From a virus, in the IMG/VR virus record IMGVR_UViG_3300048113_000558, positions 1-44,500 of that record: DNA of 44,500 nucleotides; one strand, written 5' to 3'. This document shows, in pieces, positions 30,755 through 39,526 of this stretch (positions within the stretch are counted from its first letter, which is position 1; every line of letters starts with the position of its first letter). The notes under the pieces were generated by a model, which was not told the origin of the DNA, made no database searches, and saw only the letters and a program-made list of their open reading frames with translations. The translations under genes and the position numbers were made by a program.

Positions 30755-31062
30755 ACGAAGACATTCGTGACCGCATCCGATCCGAGATGCGCGATGACCG
30801 TGAGCGCGATCTGCGCCAGGTGATGGAGACGAAAAGCGGGCGACGATTCCTGTTCTCGCTGATGTCCGCATCAGGTACATTCGAGAAGACGTTCACCGGG
30901 AGCAGCCAGTCGTACTTCAATGAGGGCCGGCGCAGCATCGGCCTGGAGTTGTTCCATGAAGTGATGGACATGGAGCCCGACAAGTTCGTGACCATGTGGA
31001 AGGAAGACAAGCAGGCGTCCGCCGAGCGCGAGCGCCGCATCAATGAAGCAAGCGAGGATTGA
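30751..31062 (+). CDS. Bbp19-like phage protein
   Basis: The 103-aa product contains SGRRFLFSLMSASGTFEKTF and FNEGRRSIGLELFHEVM, the pattern of the family named after Bordetella phage BPP-1 Bbp19, encoded between portal and scaffold. Structural or assembly role unknown. It overlaps the portal stop by four bases. Confidence 0.75.
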   Translation: MNEDIRDRIRSEMRDDRERDLRQVMETKSGRRFLFSLMSASGTFEKTFTGSSQSYFNEGRRSIGLELFHEVMDMEPDKFVTMWKEDKQASAERERRINEASED

Positions 31063-31065
31063 TAG

Positions 31066-31764
31066 ATGGGCACTGAAACCATGATGACGGGGCAGGGTGA
31101 CACCACAACCGCAGCAGGTCAGGGTCAGGGTCAGGCAGGTGAAGCAGCGCCAGCACCGGCGACAGCACCGGAACAGTCCGGCGCGCAACCGCAGGGCGAT
31201 GCAGCACCGGCACCGACCCAGGGTGAGCAGCAGAATCAAGCTGCGCAGGGTGACAATGCTGGCAGCGAAGGTGAGAAGGGCGATGAGCAGAAGGCTGGAG
31301 CGCCTGAGAAGTACGAGTTCACTGCACCGGAAGGGTTCGAGGGCGCGCTTGATGCGGCTGCACTCGAGCAGTTCGAGCCGGTCGCGCGTGAGCTTGGGCT
31401 TACCCAGGAGCAGGCCGACAAGCTCGTCAAGCTTCATGCCGACAGCATCCAGCAGGGAGCCAAGCAACAGCGCGATAGCTATGCAGCCCAGGTGGAGACG
31501 TGGCAGAAAGAATTGCGATCCGACCCCGAGTTCGGCGGCGCCAAGTTCGACGAGAATCTTGGTTACGCGCAGAAGGCGGTGAAGCAGTTCGGCGGCGACG
31601 CCTTCATCGAAGCGTTGGAGACCACCGGCATGGGCAACCATCCGGCCTTCATCAAGGCGTTCAGCCAGGTTGGCAAGTCCATGAGTGAGGACAAGCTGCA
31701 CATTGGCGGACAATCCCAAGGGCCGCGCGACATGGCCGACATCATGTACCCGAAATCCAACTGA
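31066..31764 (+). CDS. Capsid scaffolding protein
   Basis: The 232-aa product has a long Gln/Ala/Pro/Gly-rich acidic N-terminal half and a helical C-terminal half (KYEFTAPEGFEGALDAAALE, ELGLTQEQADKLVKLHADS). This composition and the position directly before the major capsid gene define scaffolding proteins of T7-like and related phages, which direct prohead assembly and leave before packaging. No protease motif was seen. Confidence 0.82.
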   Translation: MGTETMMTGQGDTTTAAGQGQGQAGEAAPAPATAPEQSGAQPQGDAAPAPTQGEQQNQAAQGDNAGSEGEKGDEQKAGAPEKYEFTAPEGFEGALDAAALEQFEPVARELGLTQEQADKLVKLHADSIQQGAKQQRDSYAAQVETWQKELRSDPEFGGAKFDENLGYAQKAVKQFGGDAFIEALETTGMGNHPAFIKAFSQVGKSMSEDKLHIGGQSQGPRDMADIMYPKSN

Positions 31765-31781
31765 TCTGAGAGGTAGTCATC

Positions 31782-32816
31782 ATGGCTGCAATCGGCAATA
31801 CCTATCTGAATCTGGTCGATGTGTTCAAGCAGAGCGAAGGCGACGGCTCTATCACCAGCGCCATCATCGAGCTGCTGAGCGAAACCAACCCGATCCTTGA
31901 AGATATGATGACCGTCGAGTGTAACGACGGCACCAGCAACAAGACTACGGTTCGCACCGGCCTGCCTGAAGCGATCTGGCGCAAGCTGTATCAGGGCGTC
32001 CAGCCGCAGAAGTCCAGCACCGCGCAGGTGCAGGACACCACTGGCATGCTGGAAGCGCGTTCTGAGATCGACTCCGATCTGGTCGCACTGTCCGGCAACC
32101 CTGGTCAGTTCCGTCTGAATGAGGCCACTGCATTCCTGGAAGGCATGAACCAGCAGATGGCGACCACCATGTTCTATGGTGACACCAAGGAGCATCCCGA
32201 GCGCTTCATGGGCCTGGCGCCGCGATTCGACAAGTATCGCTCCCCGGCCAACCCGAAGAGTGAAGACCCGTATGATCAGGTTATCGACGCCGGCGGCACT
32301 GGCTCCGACCTGACATCCGTGTGGTTCGTGGTCTGGGGCGATCGTACTGCGCACGCACTGTACCCGAAGGGTTCCAGCGCCGGACTGAAGCGCCAGGACT
32401 TGGGCGAGATCGACGCCGACGACCCGGATGGCGGCAAGTACCGCGCGATGGCTGAAATCTTCAAGTGGCACATCGGTCTGACCGTTCGCGACTATCGCTA
32501 CGTCGTCCGCATCGCCAACATCGACGTGTCTGAGCTGAACGCCGGCAACGTCGATATCTATGCACTGATGCGCAAGGCTTACTATCGCCTGCACCAGCGT
32601 CGTGTCAGCGGTGGTCGCGCTGCGATCTACTGCAACCGCGATGTGCTGGAAGCGCTGGACGCCGGCACCACTCCGACCAAGAGCACTGCGGGCAGCACTG
32701 TTGTCCGTCTGTCGCCGATGGAAGTCGATGGCCGCGAGGTCATGGGTTATCGCGGCATGCCGGTTCGCGAGTGCGAAGCTATCCTGTCCACCGAATCTGC
32801 CGTCCCCTCTGTCTGA
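31782..32816 (+). CDS. Major capsid protein
   Basis: The 344-aa product (GAGG before ATG 31782) belongs by position and pattern to the podovirus capsid group exemplified by BPP-1: an N-terminal IGNTYLNLVDVFKQ, LPEAIWRKLYQGVQPQKSST, NEATAFLEGMNQQMATTMFY and GRAAIYCNRDVLEALD, with a P-domain end near VDGREVMGYRGMPVRECEAI. HK97-type fold is expected. It is followed by a cement-protein gene as in BPP-1. Confidence 0.9.
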   Translation: MAAIGNTYLNLVDVFKQSEGDGSITSAIIELLSETNPILEDMMTVECNDGTSNKTTVRTGLPEAIWRKLYQGVQPQKSSTAQVQDTTGMLEARSEIDSDLVALSGNPGQFRLNEATAFLEGMNQQMATTMFYGDTKEHPERFMGLAPRFDKYRSPANPKSEDPYDQVIDAGGTGSDLTSVWFVVWGDRTAHALYPKGSSAGLKRQDLGEIDADDPDGGKYRAMAEIFKWHIGLTVRDYRYVVRIANIDVSELNAGNVDIYALMRKAYYRLHQRRVSGGRAAIYCNRDVLEALDAGTTPTKSTAGSTVVRLSPMEVDGREVMGYRGMPVRECEAILSTESAVPSV

Positions 32817-32852
32817 GGGGCGGTATCAGACCATTCTGCGAGGTAACGCATC

Positions 32853-33248
32853 ATGATTCTCGATAAAGAAGCGCTGTTGAGCGATGACCAGGCGATCACT
32901 GCGTCTGCCGTATCCACCAACGTCATTGATCTGGGTGTGTCGCGGGACATTGGCAAGGGAACACCGGTGCCGGTGCTGATCCAGGTGACAGAAGACTTCG
33001 CGACTCTGACCAGCCTGACCGCTGTCCTGGAAACCTCTGAGACGCAGAACTTCGCGTCCTCCGAGACTCTGGCCACCTCCGGCGCCGTGGCGGCTGCCGA
33101 TCTGGTCGCCGGCGCGCAGCTGGGCCCGCTGTACATTCCGACCGGCGTGCAGCGCTATATCCGCATCAGCTATACCGTGGCCGGCTCCGACGCGACCGCT
33201 GGCACCGTGACCGCTGGCGTGGTCGCTGCCCATCAACAGTGGTACTGA
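32853..33248 (+). CDS. Capsid cement protein (Bbp16-like)
   Basis: The 131-aa product, MILDKEALLSDDQAIT at the start, then GTPVPVLIQVTEDFATLTSL and IPTGVQRYIRISYTVAG, is all-beta and matches the Bbp16 cementing protein of BPP-1, which forms trimers on the capsid surface. It follows the major capsid gene with GAGG before the ATG. Confidence 0.82.
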   Translation: MILDKEALLSDDQAITASAVSTNVIDLGVSRDIGKGTPVPVLIQVTEDFATLTSLTAVLETSETQNFASSETLATSGAVAAADLVAGAQLGPLYIPTGVQRYIRISYTVAGSDATAGTVTAGVVAAHQQWY

Positions 33249-33263
33249 TCAAGGGGAAGTATC

Positions 33264-33485
33264 ATGAAGGTACGCGCCAAACGCGCCGGCACGTTCAAGG
33301 GGCTCCGCAACGCGGGTGAAGTGTTCGAGTATGACGGCATCACCAGCAAGACGGTGAATGGCAAGAAGGTCGACTACTTCCCCAGCTGGATGGAGCCGCT
33401 TGAAAAGCCGGCAGCCAAGCCAGGCCGGAAACCTGCGGCGTCAAAGCAAGATGATGGCGAAGGCAGCGGCAGTCAGGCCGAGTAA
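33264..33485 (+). CDS. Hypothetical small virion-region protein
   Basis: This 73-aa protein has a short beta domain (KVRAKRAGTFKGLRNAGEVF, YFPSWMEPLE) and a disordered Lys/Ala/Pro tail. Such proteins are common after capsid genes in phages. Function unknown. Confidence 0.65.
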   Translation: MKVRAKRAGTFKGLRNAGEVFEYDGITSKTVNGKKVDYFPSWMEPLEKPAAKPGRKPAASKQDDGEGSGSQAE

Positions 33486-33490
33486 CAGGA

Positions 33491-33510
33491 GGGGGCCGCT
33501 TGGCCCCCTT
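33491..33510 (+). terminator. Weak hairpin terminator after capsid block
   Basis: GGGGGCC (33491-33497), loop GCTT, GGCCCCC (33502-33508), then TTCTC. Strong stem, short T-run; may act as partial terminator lowering expression of distal genes after the capsid block. Confidence 0.55.
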
Positions 33511-33530
33511 CTCATATCAGGAGAATGATC

Positions 33531-33809
33531 ATGGCGATTGGTGACAACACTCTTCCCCCGGCGTACAGCAACCGCGTCACGCTGTTCCCCCCGCACGCGC
33601 AGGCTGTCACGCCCAGCGACGCTGAAGTATTCGACGGCCCTGCAGCGATCTATGTTGGCGGCGATGGCGACGTGTCCGTCGTGCCGGCACTGCCCGCAGG
33701 TGCCGCGGCTGTCACGCTCACGATGACTGCCGGCGGCTTCGTGCCGTTCATGGTGCGCAAGGTCAACGCGACCGGCACCACGGCCACCAACATTCTGGCG
33801 GTCTGGTAA
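33531..33809 (+). CDS. Head spike base protein (RCAP_rcc01079-like)
   Basis: ATG 33531 is properly spaced from AGGAGA; ATG 33525 is too close. The 92-aa product (AVTPSDAEVFDGPAAIYVGG, then PFMVRKVNATGTTATNILAV) fits the spike base family first described in the Rhodobacter gene transfer agent, which sits at capsid vertices. TAATG couples it to the head-fibre gene. Confidence 0.75.
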   Translation: MAIGDNTLPPAYSNRVTLFPPHAQAVTPSDAEVFDGPAAIYVGGDGDVSVVPALPAGAAAVTLTMTAGGFVPFMVRKVNATGTTATNILAVW

Positions 33810-34990
33810 TGCTGGGCCTGGGGCTTGGCCTGGGGCGCAATCTACTGTGGGGCGGCGGCTCCGACGGTAATCTTGTCCCAGGCATCGACTTTACGACTTG
33901 GTACAACGTGCCGCTGTCGCCGATGGCGTCGACCACCACGGATACTTTCACCAACTCCGGCACCGGGTACATCCAGCTGGACATTGGCGCGGTGGCTGGC
34001 GAGGTTTACACCATCACCATCAACCAGACGCGCGGTGCAGGGACGTGTCTCATCTACCTTGCTGCTGATCAAGGCGTCACACAGGCTGATGAAGTGTGGG
34101 GGCTTGAGGGTGGCGAGGAGACAATCACCCTTGTGGCCGACGGCCCGTGGCTGACGTTCCGTGCATCGATTGGCGATACCACCACGACCGTGACTGAGCT
34201 GAGTGTGGTGAAGAAGAAGGTTGTCACGTTGGATCAGCTTATTCAGCAGCTCTACGGTGGCGGACAAGGTGGCGGCATCATCACCCCATCGATTACCTTG
34301 CTAGGCGAGCAGAATCTTTGGCAGCAGTTTGACGGTGCTATGCCCGTGTCCGCGTCAGGCGACCCCATTGGTCGCAATGATGACCAGTCGGGCAATGATT
34401 ATCACGCCATCCAGTCCGTCAGCTCCCGCCGCCCCACCTATCAGGCATCAGGTGAAATGGAATGGATGGAGGCGGACGGGTCGGATGACTTCCTTGCGCT
34501 TGATGTCAGCATCTTCCAGGGATCGCCTCAGGGCTTTGCGTGCGTATCATTCGCGGCCGACTCTCTTGGCGGCATTCAAGTTATTACCGACTTCCTAGTA
34601 AGCGAGCTCTCTACGCGCGACCTGCTCGTCATCTACCTGAGCGGATCGGAGTTACTGGTTGGTGGCAGACGCGAGGATGGCGACTCACTCCAAACGCTGA
34701 GCGCAGGAAGCATCTCGGCGGGCACACAGTACGTCATCAGCGTCTGGGTTGATTGGGCAAACGCTGAGCTGCGCTGTAGGCTGAATGGCGTTGAGACATC
34801 TAGGGTATTCCAGACGGCAGGCGTTACCGGCAGCGACACGCGCAGTGCCGCTATCGCAGCCAAGGGTGGCGGTGGCTCAAACTTCGGCGGCAACATCTAT
34901 AGCACTATTATTGTAGATGGGCCCACCACTGAGGATGCGCGTATAGCAGCAGAAGAGTACGCATCTGATCGTGCCGGAGGAGTGATGTAA
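33809..34990 (+). CDS. Head fibre with C-terminal LamG/concanavalin-like domain
   Basis: The 393-aa product starts with LGLGLGLGRNLLWGGGSDGN, then a beta domain (about 22-130) and a C-terminal region from about 165 (NLWQQFDGAMPVSASGDPIG, DDQSGNDYHAIQSVSSRRPT) typical of LamG-like jelly rolls that bind carbohydrates. Together with the spike base gene it suggests capsid-borne fibres that contact host glycans. Translationally coupled to both neighbours by TAATG. Confidence 0.7.
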   Translation: MLGLGLGLGRNLLWGGGSDGNLVPGIDFTTWYNVPLSPMASTTTDTFTNSGTGYIQLDIGAVAGEVYTITINQTRGAGTCLIYLAADQGVTQADEVWGLEGGEETITLVADGPWLTFRASIGDTTTTVTELSVVKKKVVTLDQLIQQLYGGGQGGGIITPSITLLGEQNLWQQFDGAMPVSASGDPIGRNDDQSGNDYHAIQSVSSRRPTYQASGEMEWMEADGSDDFLALDVSIFQGSPQGFACVSFAADSLGGIQVITDFLVSELSTRDLLVIYLSGSELLVGGRREDGDSLQTLSAGSISAGTQYVISVWVDWANAELRCRLNGVETSRVFQTAGVTGSDTRSAAIAAKGGGGSNFGGNIYSTIIVDGPTTEDARIAAEEYASDRAGGVM

Positions 34991-35379
34991 TGACAGATTA
35001 CACCTTGAGAGCTACCATCGCCGCCCCTGTCGCCATGCTGGCCGACTGCAACGCCCTTGCCGTATGCCTTGGCGAGTCTGCCGGCGACATCAACACGTTC
35101 ACGCAGGCAACCCACACAGACGCCGATGGCAACGATTATGCCGTGGCATCTACCGTCGCCAAGCCGCGCTTTGAAGAGATGTCGCACGAACCTATGGTTG
35201 CGCCAGCCTACGCGCCCGACGTTGACCTTGAGGCCGCCAGTCGAGCGCAGGCGCTGCTATCGGTGAATGACCGCGCCACGCCTGATCGCGTGGTGGCAAT
35301 CATCGGCGACCGTCACGAATCTGCCCAGTCGCACGTTGAGGCGCTGGGCCTCACAAGAATCGAGGTGCCTGATGCCTAG
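34990..35379 (+). CDS. Hypothetical protein
   Basis: This 129-aa protein is unrecognised. Two halves: ADCNALAVCLGESAGDINTF in the first, and a C-terminal AIIGDRHESAQSHVEALGLT. Coupled to the head fibre by TAATG and overlapping the next gene. Possibly a chaperone for the fibre or a virion component. Confidence 0.6.
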   Translation: MTDYTLRATIAAPVAMLADCNALAVCLGESAGDINTFTQATHTDADGNDYAVASTVAKPRFEEMSHEPMVAPAYAPDVDLEAASRAQALLSVNDRATPDRVVAIIGDRHESAQSHVEALGLTRIEVPDA

Positions 35380-36028
35380 CGTCGTGGATATTTGCAACCG
35401 AGCCCTGTCACACACGGGCACCGACATCACCATTGCCAGCCTGTCGGAGAAGTCCAAGGAGGCGCGGCTTTGCGCCCGCTGGTACGAATCGACGCTTGAG
35501 CAGATGCTGCGCAGCTACCAGTGGGGGTTCGCCCAGCGTCGCGTCATCCTGGCGCTGATCGGCGATGGCCCGTTCGGGTGGCGCTTCACGTATCGATACC
35601 CGACCGACGCGATGATGGTGCATGAGGTGTTCAACTCCAATGCCCGGCCTGCTGGCGAGCAGACCCACCACCGCGACATGACGCGCGCAGACTACCAGGT
35701 GGCCAGCGATGGCGAGGGTGGACGCACCATTCTGTGCAACGTCGAGGATGCGGCGTGCCGCTTCACGTCGGACATCGAAGACCCGAACCTGATGCCTGCG
35801 GACTTCTCTTCTGCGCTCGAGCTGTCACTAGCCGGCAATATCGCCATGCCGCTGACGGCCAACCCAGGGCTGGTGCAGATGCTGAACCAGTCGGCCATGA
35901 TGCGCATGAATGACGCCATCGCGCGTGACCAGGGTGAGAAGCGTGGCCCGCACGCGCAGGAAGCTGAGTGGACGCGGGCGCATATCGGCTGCGAGTGGCA
36001 CGACCGTGACGGCAGGGGGCGCTGGTAA
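35372..36028 (+). CDS. Tail tubular protein A (gp11-like adaptor)
   Basis: ATG 35372 has GAGGTG upstream. The 218-aa product starts VVDICNRALSHTG, then EKSKEARLCARWYESTLEQM and LRSYQWGFAQRRVILAL, the standard N-terminal helices of podovirus tail tubular protein A, the adaptor ring between portal and nozzle. Slightly longer than T7 gp11 (196 aa). Confidence 0.85.
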   Translation: MPSVVDICNRALSHTGTDITIASLSEKSKEARLCARWYESTLEQMLRSYQWGFAQRRVILALIGDGPFGWRFTYRYPTDAMMVHEVFNSNARPAGEQTHHRDMTRADYQVASDGEGGRTILCNVEDAACRFTSDIEDPNLMPADFSSALELSLAGNIAMPLTANPGLVQMLNQSAMMRMNDAIARDQGEKRGPHAQEAEWTRAHIGCEWHDRDGRGRW

Positions 36029-38529
36029 TGGCGAGCAATCAAGGGTGGAATCCGGCGCGTAGCTTCCTTCAGCCATCGTTCGCGGGTGGCGAGCTGTCGC
36101 CAAGCCTGCAGGGCCGCGTCGACCTGGCGCGCTACGCCATCAGCCTGAAGACGTGCCGCAACTTCATCGTCCAGCCATATGGCGGCGTCAGCAACCGGCC
36201 CGGCTTCCATTACGTGAACGCCTGCAAGACGGCGGGCAAGGCCGTGCGTCTGATCCCGTTCTCGTTCAACACCGAGCAGACCTACATCATCGAGCTGGGC
36301 GACAAGTACGCGCGCTTCCATCGCGACGGCATCACCATCGAGGACGGCGGCGTCCCGGTCGAGGTGGTCACGCCATACGGTGAGGCCGATCTATTCAAGG
36401 TGAAGTATGTTCAGTCTGCCGACGTGCTGACCTTGGTTCACCCTGATCATCAGCCGCGCCAGCTTAAAAGATTCTCTGAGTCCAACTGGCAGCTTGATAA
36501 GTACGTGTCAGAGCTCGGCCCTTATCAAGAGCAGAATGTTGACGAGAGTATCGTCGTCTCTACTGAGTTCTTTGGTCAGGGATCAGCAGGAGAGATGACA
36601 GCCACGGGTGATATATTCACGCCTTCAATGGTCGGCACTCTAGTAGAACTGAAGCAGGTTTCTACGGGGAATGTTAGGGCATGGCAGAACAGGGCGTCCG
36701 TAGATGTCGGGGCTCGCGCCTATGTCGATGAAAGGACGTATGAGGCTGTCGAGCTGTCAGCGGGTGCTGAAAACACGCTGACCGGGGACAATACGCCAGC
36801 ACACACGGAAGGCGAGCAGTGGGATGGCCCGCGATCTACGGTGCAGGGGATAACTGACACGCTAGGCGTGAAGTGGAAGTATCTTCACAGTGGGTTTGGC
36901 GTTGTGCGGATCACCGGATTCATCGACAGCAGGACGGTGACGATGAGGGTCGTGAAGCAGCTTCCTGAGTCAGTGAAAGAGGATGGAACATACAGGTGGT
37001 CGCTTTCGGCATGGGATGATTCCCGGGGCTGGCCGGGCACTGCATCCTACTATCAGCAGCGACTGGTGCTGGCTGGCTCAAGGTCAGACCCGCAGACATT
37101 CTGGATGAGTGAGGCTGGTATCTTCAATGGCTTCGAGACTTCATTCCCGATTGAGGCTGATGACGGAATCACGTTCACCCTGGCCAGCAGGCAGGTAAAT
37201 GAGATTCGCCACCTTGTGCCGCTTGGCTCGCTCCTGGCGCTGACATCCGGTGCCGAGTGGCTGATCAGCGACAACGATCAAGGTCTAGCCCCGGACACCA
37301 TCAAGGCCGAGGTGCAGAGCTATCGTGGCTCATCTGATGTCCCCCCGCTGCTCATCGGCAGCAGTGCGCTCTACATTCAGGCGCGAGGAACCATCATTCG
37401 CGACCTGGCGTACTCGTTTGAGCTGGATGGATTCACTGGCGATGACCTGACGATATTCAGCAGCCATCTATTCCAAGGGTACACGGTAAAGGATTGGGCC
37501 TACTCGCAAGAGCCTGACAGCATTGTGTGGCTGGTGCGCTCCGACGGCGCGCTTCTTTCCATGACCTACCAGCGGGAGCAGCAGGTGGTTGCATGGGCGC
37601 GTCATGACACTGTGGGCGGCGAGTTCGAGTCTGTAGCGGTGATTGCTGAAGGTAGCCGTGACGTTCCTTATGCAGTCGTGAAGCGCCAGATCAATGGGCA
37701 GACCGTCCGCTACATCGAGTACCTGGACGCGCGACGCTTCGACACCATCGAGGAATTCTTCTGTGTCGACTCCGGCTTGACGTATGACGGGCGCAGCGAT
37801 TCCGGCGTGACAGCAACGCTGACGGGCGGCACTGAGTGGAAGACAACCGAAAGCCTGACGCTCACGGCCAGCGCGGCATCGTTCTCTTCCGGCGACGTCG
37901 GCAAGCGTGTCCGCGTCTACAATGGTAGCGAGTTCGCAGACGTGGATGTTGACGCCTATGTCAGCGATACCGTCGTGACAGTGAGCCCAGTGCGCCTGGT
38001 GCCCGAGGCGATTCGTGATTACGCTGCCGAGCAATGGGGGCGCATGGCTGAAACGCTGTCAGGCCTCGATCATCTTGAGGGCGAGATGGTTTCAGTGCTG
38101 GCCGATGGCAATGTGCAGCCGCAGGTGCAGGTGGTGGGCGGCAGCATCGACCTTCAGTTCCCTGCCGCTATCGCACACGTAGGCCTGCCGATCGAGTCGG
38201 ACATCGAGACGCTTCCGATCAGTAGTGCCGGCAACACGGTGCGCGACACCTTCAAGAATGTTCCGAAGATCGCGCTGCAGGTGGATAAGTCGCGAGGTCT
38301 ATTCGCTGCGCGCAGCCGCCAGGCATTCGAGAATGACGATTTGATCGAGGTGAAGCAGCGAGACGCTGAAGCATGGGGGCAGCCAACCGGGCTGATGACC
38401 GGCCTGGCGGAGCTGGGCATCCCGACCGGCTGGGATAAGGACGGCTCTGTCTTCATTCGTCAGTCCGATCCGCTGCCACTCACCATTCTATCCATCATCC
38501 CGAGGGTGCAGACTGGTGGCAAAGGCTGA
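36028..38529 (+). CDS. Tail tubular protein B (gp12-like nozzle)
   Basis: The 833-aa product begins WNPARSFLQPSFAGGELSPS and contains RNFIVQPYGGVSNRPGFHYV, LIPFSFNTEQTYIIELGDKY and a YQQRLVLAGSRSDPQTFWMS segment near residue 345, all typical of the nozzle proteins of podovirus tails (T7 gp12, 794 aa). It forms the tail tip tube. A central part (about 36440-37000) is AT-richer and looks like a variable insertion. Confidence 0.88.
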   Translation: MASNQGWNPARSFLQPSFAGGELSPSLQGRVDLARYAISLKTCRNFIVQPYGGVSNRPGFHYVNACKTAGKAVRLIPFSFNTEQTYIIELGDKYARFHRDGITIEDGGVPVEVVTPYGEADLFKVKYVQSADVLTLVHPDHQPRQLKRFSESNWQLDKYVSELGPYQEQNVDESIVVSTEFFGQGSAGEMTATGDIFTPSMVGTLVELKQVSTGNVRAWQNRASVDVGARAYVDERTYEAVELSAGAENTLTGDNTPAHTEGEQWDGPRSTVQGITDTLGVKWKYLHSGFGVVRITGFIDSRTVTMRVVKQLPESVKEDGTYRWSLSAWDDSRGWPGTASYYQQRLVLAGSRSDPQTFWMSEAGIFNGFETSFPIEADDGITFTLASRQVNEIRHLVPLGSLLALTSGAEWLISDNDQGLAPDTIKAEVQSYRGSSDVPPLLIGSSALYIQARGTIIRDLAYSFELDGFTGDDLTIFSSHLFQGYTVKDWAYSQEPDSIVWLVRSDGALLSMTYQREQQVVAWARHDTVGGEFESVAVIAEGSRDVPYAVVKRQINGQTVRYIEYLDARRFDTIEEFFCVDSGLTYDGRSDSGVTATLTGGTEWKTTESLTLTASAASFSSGDVGKRVRVYNGSEFADVDVDAYVSDTVVTVSPVRLVPEAIRDYAAEQWGRMAETLSGLDHLEGEMVSVLADGNVQPQVQVVGGSIDLQFPAAIAHVGLPIESDIETLPISSAGNTVRDTFKNVPKIALQVDKSRGLFAARSRQAFENDDLIEVKQRDAEAWGQPTGLMTGLAELGIPTGWDKDGSVFIRQSDPLPLTILSIIPRVQTGGKG

Positions 38530-38977
38530 GGTTGTACCGGCAACGCCGGATCACGTAGAGGAGTTGTCCGGGACGATGCGCCCGGACGATGTTGCTGAGC
38601 TGTGGGCGTTCTCACTGTCGACCCCGCATGACGCGCTCACCAACGGCATCAGGTGTAGCGACCGGGCAATGACAGGCCTGCTCGATGGCAAGGTTGCGTG
38701 CATGTTCGGCGTGGCGCCGGTTTCCATGATGGGCGGCAAAGGGGCTGTCTGGATGCTGGGCAGCGACCTGATCGAATCCCACCCCAAGCACTTCCTGCGG
38801 CGCTGCCGGCGCGAGCTGTCCATCATGGCGCGCAACTACGGCGTGCTTCATAATTACGTCGATGCCCGCAACACAAAGGCTATTCGGTGGCTGAAGTGGC
38901 TAGGCTTCGACATCGGCGAGCCCGAGCCAATCGGTGCAGCCGGCCTGCCATTCAGGCACTTCGAGATGAGGACGTGA
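38516..38977 (+). CDS. T7 gp13-like internal virion / GNAT-fold protein
   Basis: GTG 38516 overlaps the nozzle gene by 14 bases. The 153-aa product (WMLGSDLIESHPKHFLRRCR, then LHNYVDARNTKAIRWLKWLG) matches the T7 gp13 / DUF2833 family, which has an acetyltransferase-like fold and helps virion assembly. Catalytic activity is not implied. Confidence 0.82.
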   Translation: MAKAEVVPATPDHVEELSGTMRPDDVAELWAFSLSTPHDALTNGIRCSDRAMTGLLDGKVACMFGVAPVSMMGGKGAVWMLGSDLIESHPKHFLRRCRRELSIMARNYGVLHNYVDARNTKAIRWLKWLGFDIGEPEPIGAAGLPFRHFEMRT

Positions 38978-38980
38978 ATC

Positions 38981-39514
38981 ATGTGCAATCCAGTAGCGGT
39001 GGTGCTTGTGGCAACGGCGGTGAGCGGCGCCGTCCAGTACCAGCAGCAGAAAGCCAGCTCCGAGTACCAGTCCAAGGTGGCCGAGCGCAATGCTGACATC
39101 CAAGAGAATCAGGCGGCTGATGCACGAGCGCGTGGCGTCCTGGCGGCGGAAGAGCGGCGCGATCAGGTGCGCCAGATGGAGGCGCAGCAGGCTGTAGGCC
39201 TGGCGGGCAACGGGCTGGACATCAGTAGCGGCACCAGCCTTGACCTGTTCGCCGAGACGGCCACGCTGGGCGAGTACGACATCCAGACCGTACAGGCAAA
39301 CGCTGCGCGCGAGGCGTTCGGGTATGACACGCAGGCGGCGAACAGCCTGATGGATGCCAAGGCCGCGCGCACGATGGGCAAGAATGCTCGCACCGGAACA
39401 TTGCTGACCACGGCGGCCAGCGTCGGCTCGCAAGGGTATGGTGCCTATGCCTCGAGCGCACCGACATCAGCGGGCACCTATGGCGGCGGTAGTGTTGGCA
39501 ACCTCTACGGATAA
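38981..39514 (+). CDS. Internal virion protein gp14-like
   Basis: The 177-aa product has a short hydrophobic N-terminus (PVAVVLVATAVSGAVQY), a Gln/Ala/Glu-rich helical body (QQQKASSEYQSKVAERNADI) and a Gly/Ser/Ala tail. Position between gp13-like and transglycosylase genes, length and composition match T7 gp14, an ejected protein that inserts in the outer membrane. Confidence 0.8.
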   Translation: MCNPVAVVLVATAVSGAVQYQQQKASSEYQSKVAERNADIQENQAADARARGVLAAEERRDQVRQMEAQQAVGLAGNGLDISSGTSLDLFAETATLGEYDIQTVQANAAREAFGYDTQAANSLMDAKAARTMGKNARTGTLLTTAASVGSQGYGAYASSAPTSAGTYGGGSVGNLYG

Positions 39515-39526
39515 GGAGACATTCTT

